From the NCBI GenBank assembly GCA_945861755.1, contig CAMAVQ010000030.1, positions 1 to 33,367 on the forward strand: DNA of 33,367 nt, given 5' to 3'. Position 1 is the stretch's first letter. Every line of letters starts with the position of its first letter. Shown piece by piece: positions 9,052 through 16,039 of the stretch. The notes beneath the pieces were generated by a model, which worked only from the letters and a program-made list of their open reading frames with translations, made no database searches and was not told the DNA's origin. Origin of the DNA: Gemmatimonas phototrophica. Lineage in GTDB: Bacteria > Latescibacterota > UBA2968 > UBA8231. A program made the position numbers and the translations under genes.

Positions 9052-9852
9052 TCAACTGCCGGTGGAGCGGTAGTGGCGCACGCCAAAGTGCCACAGTTGC
9101 AGGCACACCCCTAGGAAGACGACGCCCACCAGGGGGGCCAGCCAGTGCAGGATCGCCGGCGAGCCCAGTGGGTCGGCGCGGCCCAGCAGGGCCAGGGCTG
9201 GATAATAGCTGACGCAGGCCAGGGGTACGACAAAGGTGAAGAAGTGGCGGAACCACTCGCGGTAGATGGAGAAAGGATACTGGGAGACAAAGGCCCCCCC
9301 GTTGGTGAAGGCGTTCATGAATTCCAGCGATTCGGTGGTCCAGAAACAGACGGTCCCCTGGATGATCATCAGGCCGTAGAAGAGGCAGGCCCCGCCCAGG
9401 ATGGCGGCACCCAGCAATAGGAACTGGGCTAGGGACCAATGGATATCCAGGGTGAAAGCGGACCAGCCCAGGATACACGACGCCTGCAGGAGTCGGCCCA
9501 CCCGCCTCAAGGTCAGTTCCTGGCCGGCGACCTGAAGCGCTGTGCTGCGCGGGCGCAGGAGCAGGCGGTCGAAGTCGCCGGCCTTGATCATGGCGCCAAA
9601 GGCGTCGAAGCCCCGCGCCCCGGATTCTCCCAGGGCAAAGGCGATGTTGATGATGCCATAGAAGAGGGCGATCTCGGGCAGGGACCAGCCCTGGAGGTTG
9701 CCGAAGCGGGAGAAGAGCACCCAGACGCTGAGGAACTCCAACACGGTGATGAGCAGGTATCCAGCGCTGAGCATGAGGAAGGAGGCTCGGTACGCCAGTT
9801 GGCTGCGCACCGAGATGCCCAGGTAGCGGAAAAGCAGGCGCAGGTCGCCCAC
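9052..9852 (-). CDS. ABC-2 type permease subunit (PF06182/DUF990-like)
   Basis: 266 residues with about six hydrophobic segments. It belongs to the ABC-2 permease group marked by the cytoplasmic motif GDFDRLLLRPR (about 92-102); its partner has a matching YELLRPLD. The start is GTG at 9852: GGGAGG spans the end of the preceding gene, 7-8 nt upstream, and an apparent frame to 10842 runs entirely antisense-in-frame through the partner permease. Only 2 nt separate the stop of the first permease from this GTG, which suggests translational coupling. With the ATPase and the other permease it would form a heterodimeric exporter; the cargo is unknown. Confidence 0.88.
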   Translation of the reverse strand: MGDLRLLFRYLGISVRSQLAYRASFLMLSAGYLLITVLEFLSVWVLFSRFGNLQGWSLPEIALFYGIINIAFALGESGARGFDAFGAMIKAGDFDRLLLRPRSTALQVAGQELTLRRVGRLLQASCILGWSAFTLDIHWSLAQFLLLGAAILGGACLFYGLMIIQGTVCFWTTESLEFMNAFTNGGAFVSQYPFSIYREWFRHFFTFVVPLACVSYYPALALLGRADPLGSPAILHWLAPLVGVVFLGVCLQLWHFGVRHYRSTGS

Positions 9853-9854
9853 CC

Positions 9855-10646
9855 CTAGCCTCCCTGCACTTCGAGCCGGCGCAGGCCCCGAGCCAGGACC
9901 CAGCGGCCCCCCCAGATCAATGCCAGGGACCACAACAACTGATGAGCCAGGACTGGCAGGGCTTGCGAGGAAGGGATATGCCCCAGGTACAGGCGGGAGG
10001 GGGTGTCGAAAAGACCGCGGAAAGGCAGCACATCGAGCAGGGGGATCAGCCAGTCGGGGAAAAAGGGCAGGGGGACCTGCAGGCCCGAGCACAGGATGAT
10101 CAGGCAGATGAGCAGGTGGTTGGTCCCCTCTCCAGAGATGGTCCAGATGAGAGAGGTGGAGAGCAGGGTGGTGAAGGCCGCCGACAGCAGCAGGGCGCCC
10201 AGGTTGGCCGCCACCCAGAGCAACCCGCAGGTCCAGGTGGGGGGAAGTTGGAGGCCGAGGAAAAAGTAGGCCAGGACGAGCATGGGCAGGGCCCGCAGCA
10301 AGGTGGGGGCGCTGCGCCGGGCCAGGCAGCGGGTGAACCAGAACTTGTACAGGTCGAGGGGGCGCAAAAGTTCGTAGGCCACGCCGCCGGTGCGGATCAG
10401 ATTGCGGATCTCGGGGTCCACGTTCCAGGGGATCAAGCCCAGCATGGCCTGGCCCAGCCAGGTGTAGGTCACCACCTGCTGATAGCTCAGCGGCGGGGTT
10501 GCCGCAGTGGAGCGGTAGAAACCCTCGTACACCATGACGATGACCAAGCCAAAAAAAACCTGGGTGAAGAGGCCGGCTAGGGCCGCGGCCCGGTACTGGA
10601 GCAGGGCGCGGAACTGGGCGCTGAGCAGGGCTAGGTACGGCTTCAT
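9855..10646 (-). CDS. ABC-2 type permease subunit (PF06182/DUF990-like)
   Basis: 263 residues with six predicted membrane segments (first about 20-40; others around 60-80, 110-130, 140-165, 175-195 and 235-255). It is homologous to the adjacent permease and carries the family motif YELLRPLD (about 91-98). Its start ATG overlaps the stop of the ATPase gene as ATGA (10643-10646). The ATPase, permease, permease order is the normal arrangement for this exporter group. The family contains both drug-resistance-like and lipid or polymer exporters, and the sequence does not decide between them. Confidence 0.9.
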   Translation of the reverse strand: MKPYLALLSAQFRALLQYRAAALAGLFTQVFFGLVIVMVYEGFYRSTAATPPLSYQQVVTYTWLGQAMLGLIPWNVDPEIRNLIRTGGVAYELLRPLDLYKFWFTRCLARRSAPTLLRALPMLVLAYFFLGLQLPPTWTCGLLWVAANLGALLLSAAFTTLLSTSLIWTISGEGTNHLLICLIILCSGLQVPLPFFPDWLIPLLDVLPFRGLFDTPSRLYLGHIPSSQALPVLAHQLLWSLALIWGGRWVLARGLRRLEVQGG

Positions 10647-11626
10647 CCCTGGTTTTGGCGGTAGAGGTGGGCGATGATCTCCTCGATGGGGGGATTCTCC
10701 ACAAAGAGGTCGCGCACCGCGTGTTGGGCCGTGAGCCGGCTGATGAGGGCGGCGGCCGGCGTCTCCTCGGGGTCGAAAGAGAGTTCAACCCGGCGGCCTT
10801 CGCGGCGGAGCAGGCGCACCTGGGGGTCGTCAAAGACGACACCCTCGTCGGCCAGGTCGAGGATCAGCCGGCGCTCGGAGGATACCCGGTTGCGCAGGCC
10901 CTCGACGGTGTCGTCGAGCAGAATGCGGCCCCCGTCGATGAGCAACACCCGGCTGCACAGGGCCTCGATGTCGTCCATGTCGTGGGTGGTGAGGATCACC
11001 GTGGTGCCGCGCTCCCGGTTGAGCCGGCGGACAAAGTCGCGCACCGCCAGTTTGGAAATGGCGTCCAGGCCGATGGTGGGCTCGTCCAGGAAGAGTAATT
11101 CCGGACCGTGTAGCAGGGAGGCGGCCAGGTCGCAGCGCATGCGCTGGCCCAGGGAGAGCTGGCGCACCGGCATGTCCAGCAGGGGTGCCAGTTCGAGAAT
11201 GGCGATCAATTCATCGCAGCGGCGGCGGTAGTCGAGGGCCGGCACCCGGTAGATGTCGCGCAAAAGTTCAAAGGACTCGATCACCGGCAAGTCCCACCAC
11301 AGCTGGGTGCGCTGGCCAAAGACCACCCCGATGCGGCCCACATGGGCGATGCGGTCCTGCCAGGGCACGTGGCCCAGCACCAGGCAGCGGCCGGCATCTG
11401 GCACCAGGATGCCGGAGAGCACTTTTACAGTGGTGGACTTCCCGGCCCCGTTGGGGCCGATATAGCCGACCAGTTCACCCGGCTCGATGGCAAAGGAGAC
11501 TCCGTCCAGGGCGTGCAGGGTGCGGTGCTGGCGGTGAATCAGGCCGCGCATCGCGCCCCAGACTCCGGGTTGACGCTGGGAGATGTGGTAGGTTTTTACC
11601 AGGTTTTCGGCGAGGATGCAGGGCAT
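10643..11626 (-). CDS. ABC transporter ATP-binding protein
   Basis: 327 residues with a complete nucleotide-binding domain: Walker A GPNGAGKST (57-65), Q-loop Gln105 (FGQRTQLWWDLP), signature LSLGQ (157-161), Walker B LLFLDEP (177-183) and H-loop His215 (TTHD). About 85 residues follow, matching the C-terminal domain of DrrA/NatA-like exporter ATPases. It is the first gene of the minus-strand ABC operon, 4-nt overlapping the first permease. No strong ribosome-binding site precedes ATG 11626. A TTGCCG/TATATT promoter lies 40-70 bp upstream. Confidence 0.93.
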   Translation of the reverse strand: MPCILAENLVKTYHISQRQPGVWGAMRGLIHRQHRTLHALDGVSFAIEPGELVGYIGPNGAGKSTTVKVLSGILVPDAGRCLVLGHVPWQDRIAHVGRIGVVFGQRTQLWWDLPVIESFELLRDIYRVPALDYRRRCDELIAILELAPLLDMPVRQLSLGQRMRCDLAASLLHGPELLFLDEPTIGLDAISKLAVRDFVRRLNRERGTTVILTTHDMDDIEALCSRVLLIDGGRILLDDTVEGLRNRVSSERRLILDLADEGVVFDDPQVRLLRREGRRVELSFDPEETPAAALISRLTAQHAVRDLFVENPPIEEIIAHLYRQNQG

Positions 11627-11648
11627 GGACAGTTAGGGGAGTCGGGTA

Positions 11649-11696
11649 GTTCGCGATAGCGAACCGAAATATAAAGGCGTTGGCGAACACCGGCAA
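11649..11696 (-). promoter_or_regulatory. Promoter of the ABC operon with palindromic candidate operator
   Basis: On the minus strand, -35 TTGCCG (11696-11691) and -10 TATATT (11673-11668) are separated by 17 nt. This is the same pair and spacing seen before ffh. A perfect palindrome GTTCGC-GATA-GCGAAC (11649-11664) covers the expected transcription start near 11661. A third GCGAAC lies in the spacer at 11683-11688. Position and symmetry suit a repressor site or a 5' hairpin; no regulator gene is adjacent. Confidence 0.6.
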
Positions 11697-11704
11697 GAAA
11701 AATA

Positions 11705-11740
11705 AAAAATCCCTGCTCGGGTTCGTGAGCAGGGATTTTT
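11705..11740 (-). terminator. Strong intrinsic terminator
   Basis: A perfect 14-bp inverted repeat (AAAAATCCCTGCTC at 11705-11718, complement at 11727-11740) with an 8-nt loop. The A and T tracts flank a GC core, and on the minus strand the stem is followed by TTTTTATTTTT. It ends minus-strand transcription coming from the 12.1-kb region and separates it from the ABC-operon promoter that starts just after. Confidence 0.85.
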
Positions 11741-11856
11741 GCGATCTACTAATAGAAGAGTCTGTGGCAGACTCTGGATTCAGCGCCGATCGGGCAGGCC
11801 GTAGATCAGTGCTGAGCTAGCGGGTAGGTCGAAAGTGGGCGGCTAGAAGCTGCCAA

Positions 11857-11889
11857 TCACTCCAGCCGCTGTATACAATCGGGTGGCAT
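11857..11889 (-). CDS. Possible micropeptide ORF, 10 aa (repeat copy 1)
   Basis: ATG at 11889 follows GGGGAGG at ideal spacing and encodes MPPDCIQRLE, then TGA. The neighbouring repeat copy encodes MPPDCNRRLG, so M-P-P-D-C-x-x-R-L is kept. Some of the changes are synonymous (GAC/GAT, TAA/TGA). The ribosome-binding site lies in hairpin 1. Two copies are too few to prove coding; the conservation may equally reflect RNA structure. Confidence 0.3.
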   Translation of the reverse strand: MPPDCIQRLE

Positions 11890-11972
11890 ATTTACCTCCC
11901 CTTGTCCCCAAAACGGGTGGTGGAACGCTGATTGAGTGGGTAACTCGAGGGAGGGCGGCTGGAAGATGCTGG

Positions 11973-12005
11973 TTACCCCAGCCGCCGATTACAGTCGGGT
12001 GGCAT
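11973..12005 (-). CDS. Possible micropeptide ORF, 10 aa (repeat copy 2)
   Basis: ATG at 12005 follows GGGAGG by 5 nt and encodes MPPDCNRRLG, then TAA. It begins 2 nt after the stop of the 13-codon ORF upstream, whose last two codons form its ribosome-binding site, an arrangement suited to translational coupling. Function is unknown, and it may be a by-product of the conserved RNA hairpins. Confidence 0.3.
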   Translation of the reverse strand: MPPDCNRRLG

Positions 12006-12007
12006 AT

Positions 12008-12049
12008 TTACCTCCCTTGTCTTGAAAAGGAGTTGCGGACCGATGGCAT
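12008..12049 (-). CDS. Possible micropeptide ORF, 13 aa
   Basis: ATG at 12049 follows GGGAGG at good spacing and encodes MPSVRNSFSRQGR, then TAA. It is the first small ORF of the predicted 400-nt transcript. Its final GGG AGG codons double as the ribosome-binding site of the next small ORF. The start region resembles the two repeat copies (GGGAGGTnnnTATGCCA), but the peptide does not. Confidence 0.25.
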   Translation of the reverse strand: MPSVRNSFSRQGR

Positions 12050-12111
12050 AGGCACCTCCCATTTTGAAAGGGCAGAAGCCACAGAACCGCGCCCCAAAAG
12101 GCGCATAGATC

Positions 12112-12141
12112 AATGTACCAAAGAGAGGGCGGTCTTGTCAA
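12112..12141 (-). promoter_or_regulatory. Promoter of the predicted structured RNA
   Basis: On the minus strand, a perfect -35 TTGACA (12141-12136) is followed after 18 nt by TACATT (12117-12112). It lies about 50 bp beyond the stop of the selW-like gene and points at the hairpin-rich region ending in the terminator at 11705-11740. Confidence 0.6.
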
Positions 12142-12191
12142 AGCGTTTTTTGGATATCTACTGATACCCGACTCCTCTAAAAGGGAGGTTT

Positions 12192-12419
12192 TCACAGGTG
12201 TGCGCTGATCTCCCCGTATTCGGGGTAACGGCCTTTGAGCAGCTTGGAGAAGACCAGGACGCCGTCTACGCTCACCTCGAAACAGCCGCCCGAACCGGGA
12301 ACCAGGGTGAGGCCGGCGATGCGCTGTTTGTATTCGGTGAGAATCGCTTCCGCCAGACCGGCGGCTTTGGGGAGGTAGTTTCAGGCCGTGCAGTATTGGA
12401 TGCGGATTTCTTTGGGCAT
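12192..12419 (-). CDS. SelW/Rdx-family selenoprotein with in-frame UGA (Sec13)
   Basis: 75 residues from ATG at 12419, preceded by AAAGGAGG, to TGA at 12194-12192. Codon 13 is an in-frame TGA (12383-12381). Read as selenocysteine, the start is MPKEIRIQYCTAU, giving the CxxU redox motif (Cys10-Thr-Ala-Sec13) of the SelW/SelT/SelH Rdx family. After the TGA the protein keeps family features (NYLPKAAGLAEAIL; LVPGSGGCFEV; VDGVLVFSK; GRYPEYGEI) to a normal length, which argues against a genuine stop. A GGUCU-loop hairpin lies at the right distance downstream. The predicted product is a small thioredoxin-fold selenol redox protein. It follows the GH95-like gene by 48 bp and may be the last gene of that operon. 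No selA/B/C/D gene is in the window. A standard ORF caller will miss or truncate this gene. Confidence 0.85.
12345..12380 (-). promoter_or_regulatory. Bacterial SECIS-like element
   Basis: Directly after the UGA in the mRNA, CCGCC-GGUCU-GGCGG (12364-12350) forms a 5-bp GC stem with a GGUCU loop, the same loop as the E. coli fdhF SECIS that SelB recognises. The distance from UGA to the loop is 21 nt, within the range of known bacterial SECIS elements. The hairpin lies inside the coding region, as bacterial elements do. Confidence 0.75.
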
Positions 12420-12467
12420 GGTTAGATCCTCCTTTCTCAGGTGTTGGTTTTTTGCCGGAACGCATTG

Positions 12468-14999
12468 CTAGGCGTGCCGACCGAGAGTACCCCGATGCAC
12501 GGTCGTACCGTCGGGCACTGGCAGCGCGTAGGACGCCGGCTCCGTCGTCGGACTCGATGAAAGGTGTTCCGGCGCGGGTTGAGGCGCACCCTTGGGCAGC
12601 ACGCGGTACCGCTTGCCGCGCTCGGTGTCCAAGCGAAGGATCTCGCCCTCCAGTTCCTTGGTGTCTCCTCCAAGTTCGGTGACTAGACACGGGTCCTTCC
12701 AGGGATTGCGCAATTGGCAGGTTTCGCCCAGTCGCGACTCGAGTTCGACGAAGGCCACCTCGCCGTGGCGAAAAGTTGCCGTCACCAGGAATCCGCCTCG
12801 CGCCAACAAGCGAAACGAGGCGTTCCACGCCTTGGGCCAGGCGGGAAAAACGTTCACGATTTCTGGTTGACCAGGGCGTGGCGAGACACTTTGCAGCAGG
12901 CCCTCCTGTAGGACGGTGGTGAGGCACCCCAGATGCTCGATGGAGTGGGCCTGAGGTCCCTCGAACAAACTCATGCCATTGGGCAGGCGCAGCCTGAAGG
13001 CGGCGTAGTAGCTGGCCAAGATCAGCGGCAGTTCCTCCCCGCGTCCTGCCCGGACCGCCGCAATCGGCGTGCGAATCGCCGTGTTGGTCTGAGCGCCTCC
13101 CAGGACCGAAAGATGGCGAGGGGCGAGATCCAGTATTTTCTGCACCATCTGGTCCAGTGCGGGCTGGCGCGTTTCCAGGGTCCAGTCCTCAAAAGGGAAG
13201 ACCGGATTGAGCCACACATCCTCGGGGTTGTGCTGGCAGTCCACATCCTCGAGATGGCCTGCTGCCCAGACATCGTCGGCCAGGGCACCTGCTGACAAGG
13301 CCTTTGCGCCCCGATCACTGCCCAGGGCATAGGGGGCCAGTTCGTCGAGCAGCCCCCGCCACCGCGCCCGCAGGTCGGTGTCTAGCTCCAGGATCTCCGC
13401 CGCACGTATGGCCAGGGGCGTGGTTCCCCGAATGGCCGCCAGGTCCATGATACTGTCCTTGACACCCCAGAAATCTTCGTGGGCGTTGGTGCCGTGCAGG
13501 TGGTAGAGTCCATCGGCGTCCTTCCTGACCAAATGCCGGTAGAATTCGACGGTCCCGCGCAGCAGCGGGTACGCGTGGGTGCGGAGCCATTCGGTGTCCC
13601 CGGTGTAGCGATAGCGCCACCAGGCCTGAATCGCCAACTCGCTGCCAGAAGAGATGACGTGGCTGATATACGTATAACGCCCATCATGGGGGCTGCGGGT
13701 CACCCGCAGGTGCCCATCGAAAATACACTGGGCGTTGGCGTGTTCTGAGAGTTGGGTGTGTGGCTTCCTGCCCAGCAGCAGATCCTGGACCTCCTGGGCG
13801 ACCTCATCTGAAAGGACCACCGGGCCATCAAAAGGGGTGGTCTCTGGATAGAAAGCGCCCGCTGTCACCCCCCACCGCTGCTGGGCTGCCCGCTCGCAAG
13901 CCGGCAAGTGCCTCCGGTACATGTCGAAATAGGGCTCCGTGAGATCGATGGCATCGGCGGCGAAGAGCGGAAAATAGAGCATCTCCGTCGTCCAGACCCA
14001 AAATTGGGTGCCCCAGCCGCGGGTGTCGCCTTCGGTGTTGAACAGGGAGCCATTCCACTTGGGGGGAAGCGCGCCACGCGAGGTCGCCGCCATGTAGTAC
14101 AGGTGCAGGTTGCGGACCCGCGCCATAAATTCGCCCACGCCGTCTGCACTTTCGATCTGCACGAAGCTCCGTTGCCAGAAACGCTCCCACCAGCGCACGT
14201 GCTCAGTGCGGAGCATCTCATAGGAGTGTGGCTCCGCCTCCTGCAGCACGCGCAGCGCGGTCGCTTCTACCCCGTCCAGCACCTCGGGATTCCCAGCACC
14301 TTGGTTCGAACCCGTCTGCCCCAAGCCGCTCAGGCTGGCTGCACTGGAGACCAGCAGCGTGGTCTTGCCGGTGGGGGGGGCGATGAGCATCTGGGAGCCG
14401 TCGGCGGCAAACGAAATCGCACTTCCGGCCATCTGCGCGGCGACGGCCGAGGCAGAGCAGTGTTCTCCCTCGTCGAAACGCTGGACCAGGCATACCCGGC
14501 CCTCGGTGGGGCGAAATTCGCGGCGGGCGAGGTGTTCGCCGGTCTCTACCACTGGCGGACGCCAATGGAACACGGTGACGCGAACCGGGCCGGGCGCGGA
14601 CCGTTGGTCGTCCACCTCCAACACGAGAAGGTCGGATACCGCAGAGACGAAACACCGCGCGCGAACACCTTTTCCGGTGATGGCGATCTCTGCATCCGCC
14701 AGGCTGAGTCGCTGGGCAAAGGCCTCACCGCCGCCAAACGGGGCACCTTCGAGCTCCACCGCGATGCGCGCGCAGGCGCCGCCGTAGTCGGCTGGGCCGG
14801 CCTGGTCGCCGGCGTGGTGCTTGTTCACGGCAAAAACATCGCAGCGGTTGAGCTGAAAATGGATGGCCCCCGGGGTGGTCCAGACCAGGGTTCCCATGGT
14901 GCCATTGCCCAAGGGTTGTCCCTCGAGCGGCTCCACCACTGGGCTCTGGTAAATCAGATCTGCCTGGGAGACCAGGGCGCGGTGGTCCACCGTGAGCAT
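12468..14999 (-). CDS. GH95-like (alpha/alpha)6 glycosidase family protein
   Basis: 843 residues. The start is set at ATG 14999, because AAGGAGGAG lies 6-7 nt upstream of it and itself forms part of an earlier in-frame ATG (15017) that has no ribosome-binding site. An N-terminal beta-sandwich (about 10-280) is followed by a helical toroid (about 290-720) and a small C-terminal beta domain. PPKWNGSLFNTEGD (312-325), WVWTTEMLYFP and GTNAHEDFWGVKDSIMDL (503-520) resemble the six-hairpin glycosidases related to GH95 alpha-L-fucosidases. No signal peptide is visible, so it is probably cytoplasmic. Fucosidase activity is not established. It starts 37 bp after the deacetylase gene and could be part of the ATP-grasp operon or a passenger. 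Confidence 0.75.
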   Translation of the reverse strand: MLTVDHRALVSQADLIYQSPVVEPLEGQPLGNGTMGTLVWTTPGAIHFQLNRCDVFAVNKHHAGDQAGPADYGGACARIAVELEGAPFGGGEAFAQRLSLADAEIAITGKGVRARCFVSAVSDLLVLEVDDQRSAPGPVRVTVFHWRPPVVETGEHLARREFRPTEGRVCLVQRFDEGEHCSASAVAAQMAGSAISFAADGSQMLIAPPTGKTTLLVSSAASLSGLGQTGSNQGAGNPEVLDGVEATALRVLQEAEPHSYEMLRTEHVRWWERFWQRSFVQIESADGVGEFMARVRNLHLYYMAATSRGALPPKWNGSLFNTEGDTRGWGTQFWVWTTEMLYFPLFAADAIDLTEPYFDMYRRHLPACERAAQQRWGVTAGAFYPETTPFDGPVVLSDEVAQEVQDLLLGRKPHTQLSEHANAQCIFDGHLRVTRSPHDGRYTYISHVISSGSELAIQAWWRYRYTGDTEWLRTHAYPLLRGTVEFYRHLVRKDADGLYHLHGTNAHEDFWGVKDSIMDLAAIRGTTPLAIRAAEILELDTDLRARWRGLLDELAPYALGSDRGAKALSAGALADDVWAAGHLEDVDCQHNPEDVWLNPVFPFEDWTLETRQPALDQMVQKILDLAPRHLSVLGGAQTNTAIRTPIAAVRAGRGEELPLILASYYAAFRLRLPNGMSLFEGPQAHSIEHLGCLTTVLQEGLLQSVSPRPGQPEIVNVFPAWPKAWNASFRLLARGGFLVTATFRHGEVAFVELESRLGETCQLRNPWKDPCLVTELGGDTKELEGEILRLDTERGKRYRVLPKGAPQPAPEHLSSSPTTEPASYALPVPDGTTVHRGTLGRHA

Positions 15000-15036
15000 T
15001 GGCCGCTCCTCCTTCATGTGGCGATTTCCCTCCGGC

Positions 15037-16038
<1,002 letters not shown>

Positions 16039-16039
16039 C

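Larger units (their letters stand above)
11837..12016 (-). repeat. Two 64-bp direct repeats with conserved hairpins
   Basis: Copies at 11837-11900 and 11953-12016 align without gaps at 53 of 64 positions, 116 bp apart. In minus-sense RNA each copy forms hairpin 1 (GGGAGGU, loop AAAUAU, GCCACCC, one A-A mismatch), with the Shine-Dalgarno-like sequence in its 5' arm. Hairpin 2 pairs GGCGGCUGG with CCAGCCGCC around a 15-nt loop. A change at 11845 versus 11961 keeps pairing in minus-sense RNA (G-U replacing G-C) but would give an A-C mismatch in plus-sense RNA, so the minus strand is probably the functional one. The sequence GGGAGGTnnnTATGCCA occurs a third time at about 12044-12060. Confidence 0.75.
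11705..12105 (-). ncRNA. Predicted independent structured RNA of about 400 nt
   Basis: A TTGACA-18-TACATT promoter predicts a start near 12105 and the intrinsic terminator ends it near 11700. From the 5' end of the RNA: a hairpin GCGCC/GGCGC (12104-12089), a region with a diverged repeat element, two copies of a two-hairpin module (12016-11953 and 11900-11837), then a 3' domain where GATCTAC/GTAGATC (11807-11801 with 11749-11743) encloses a perfect 8-bp hairpin (11775-11757). The motifs of RNase P RNA (GAGGAAAGUC) and a tmRNA-like end were looked for and not seen. It is the only content of this 565-bp gap between the ABC and selW-like genes. I do not recognise the family. The unit could instead be a micropeptide mRNA (see the three small ORFs). 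Confidence 0.55.

Noticed and set aside
9853..10842. In-frame 5' extension of the second permease to 10842
   Set aside because: The extension overlaps the first permease gene and the ATPase 3' end in another frame; GTG 9852 has a GGGAGG site at correct spacing.
11741..12120. tRNA-Sec, tmRNA or RNase P RNA as the identity of the hairpin region
   Set aside because: No acceptor stem with CCA or T-loop GTTCRA, no GAGGAAAGUC block and no tmRNA-type 5' end were found on either strand; the tmRNA-like CTGGATTC at 11774 lacks the other conserved parts.
11989..12927. 312-residue open frame on the minus strand
   Set aside because: It runs through the 3' end of the GH95-like gene, the whole selenoprotein gene and the structured RNA in another frame; low-complexity Arg/Ser/Pro composition and no recognisable domain.
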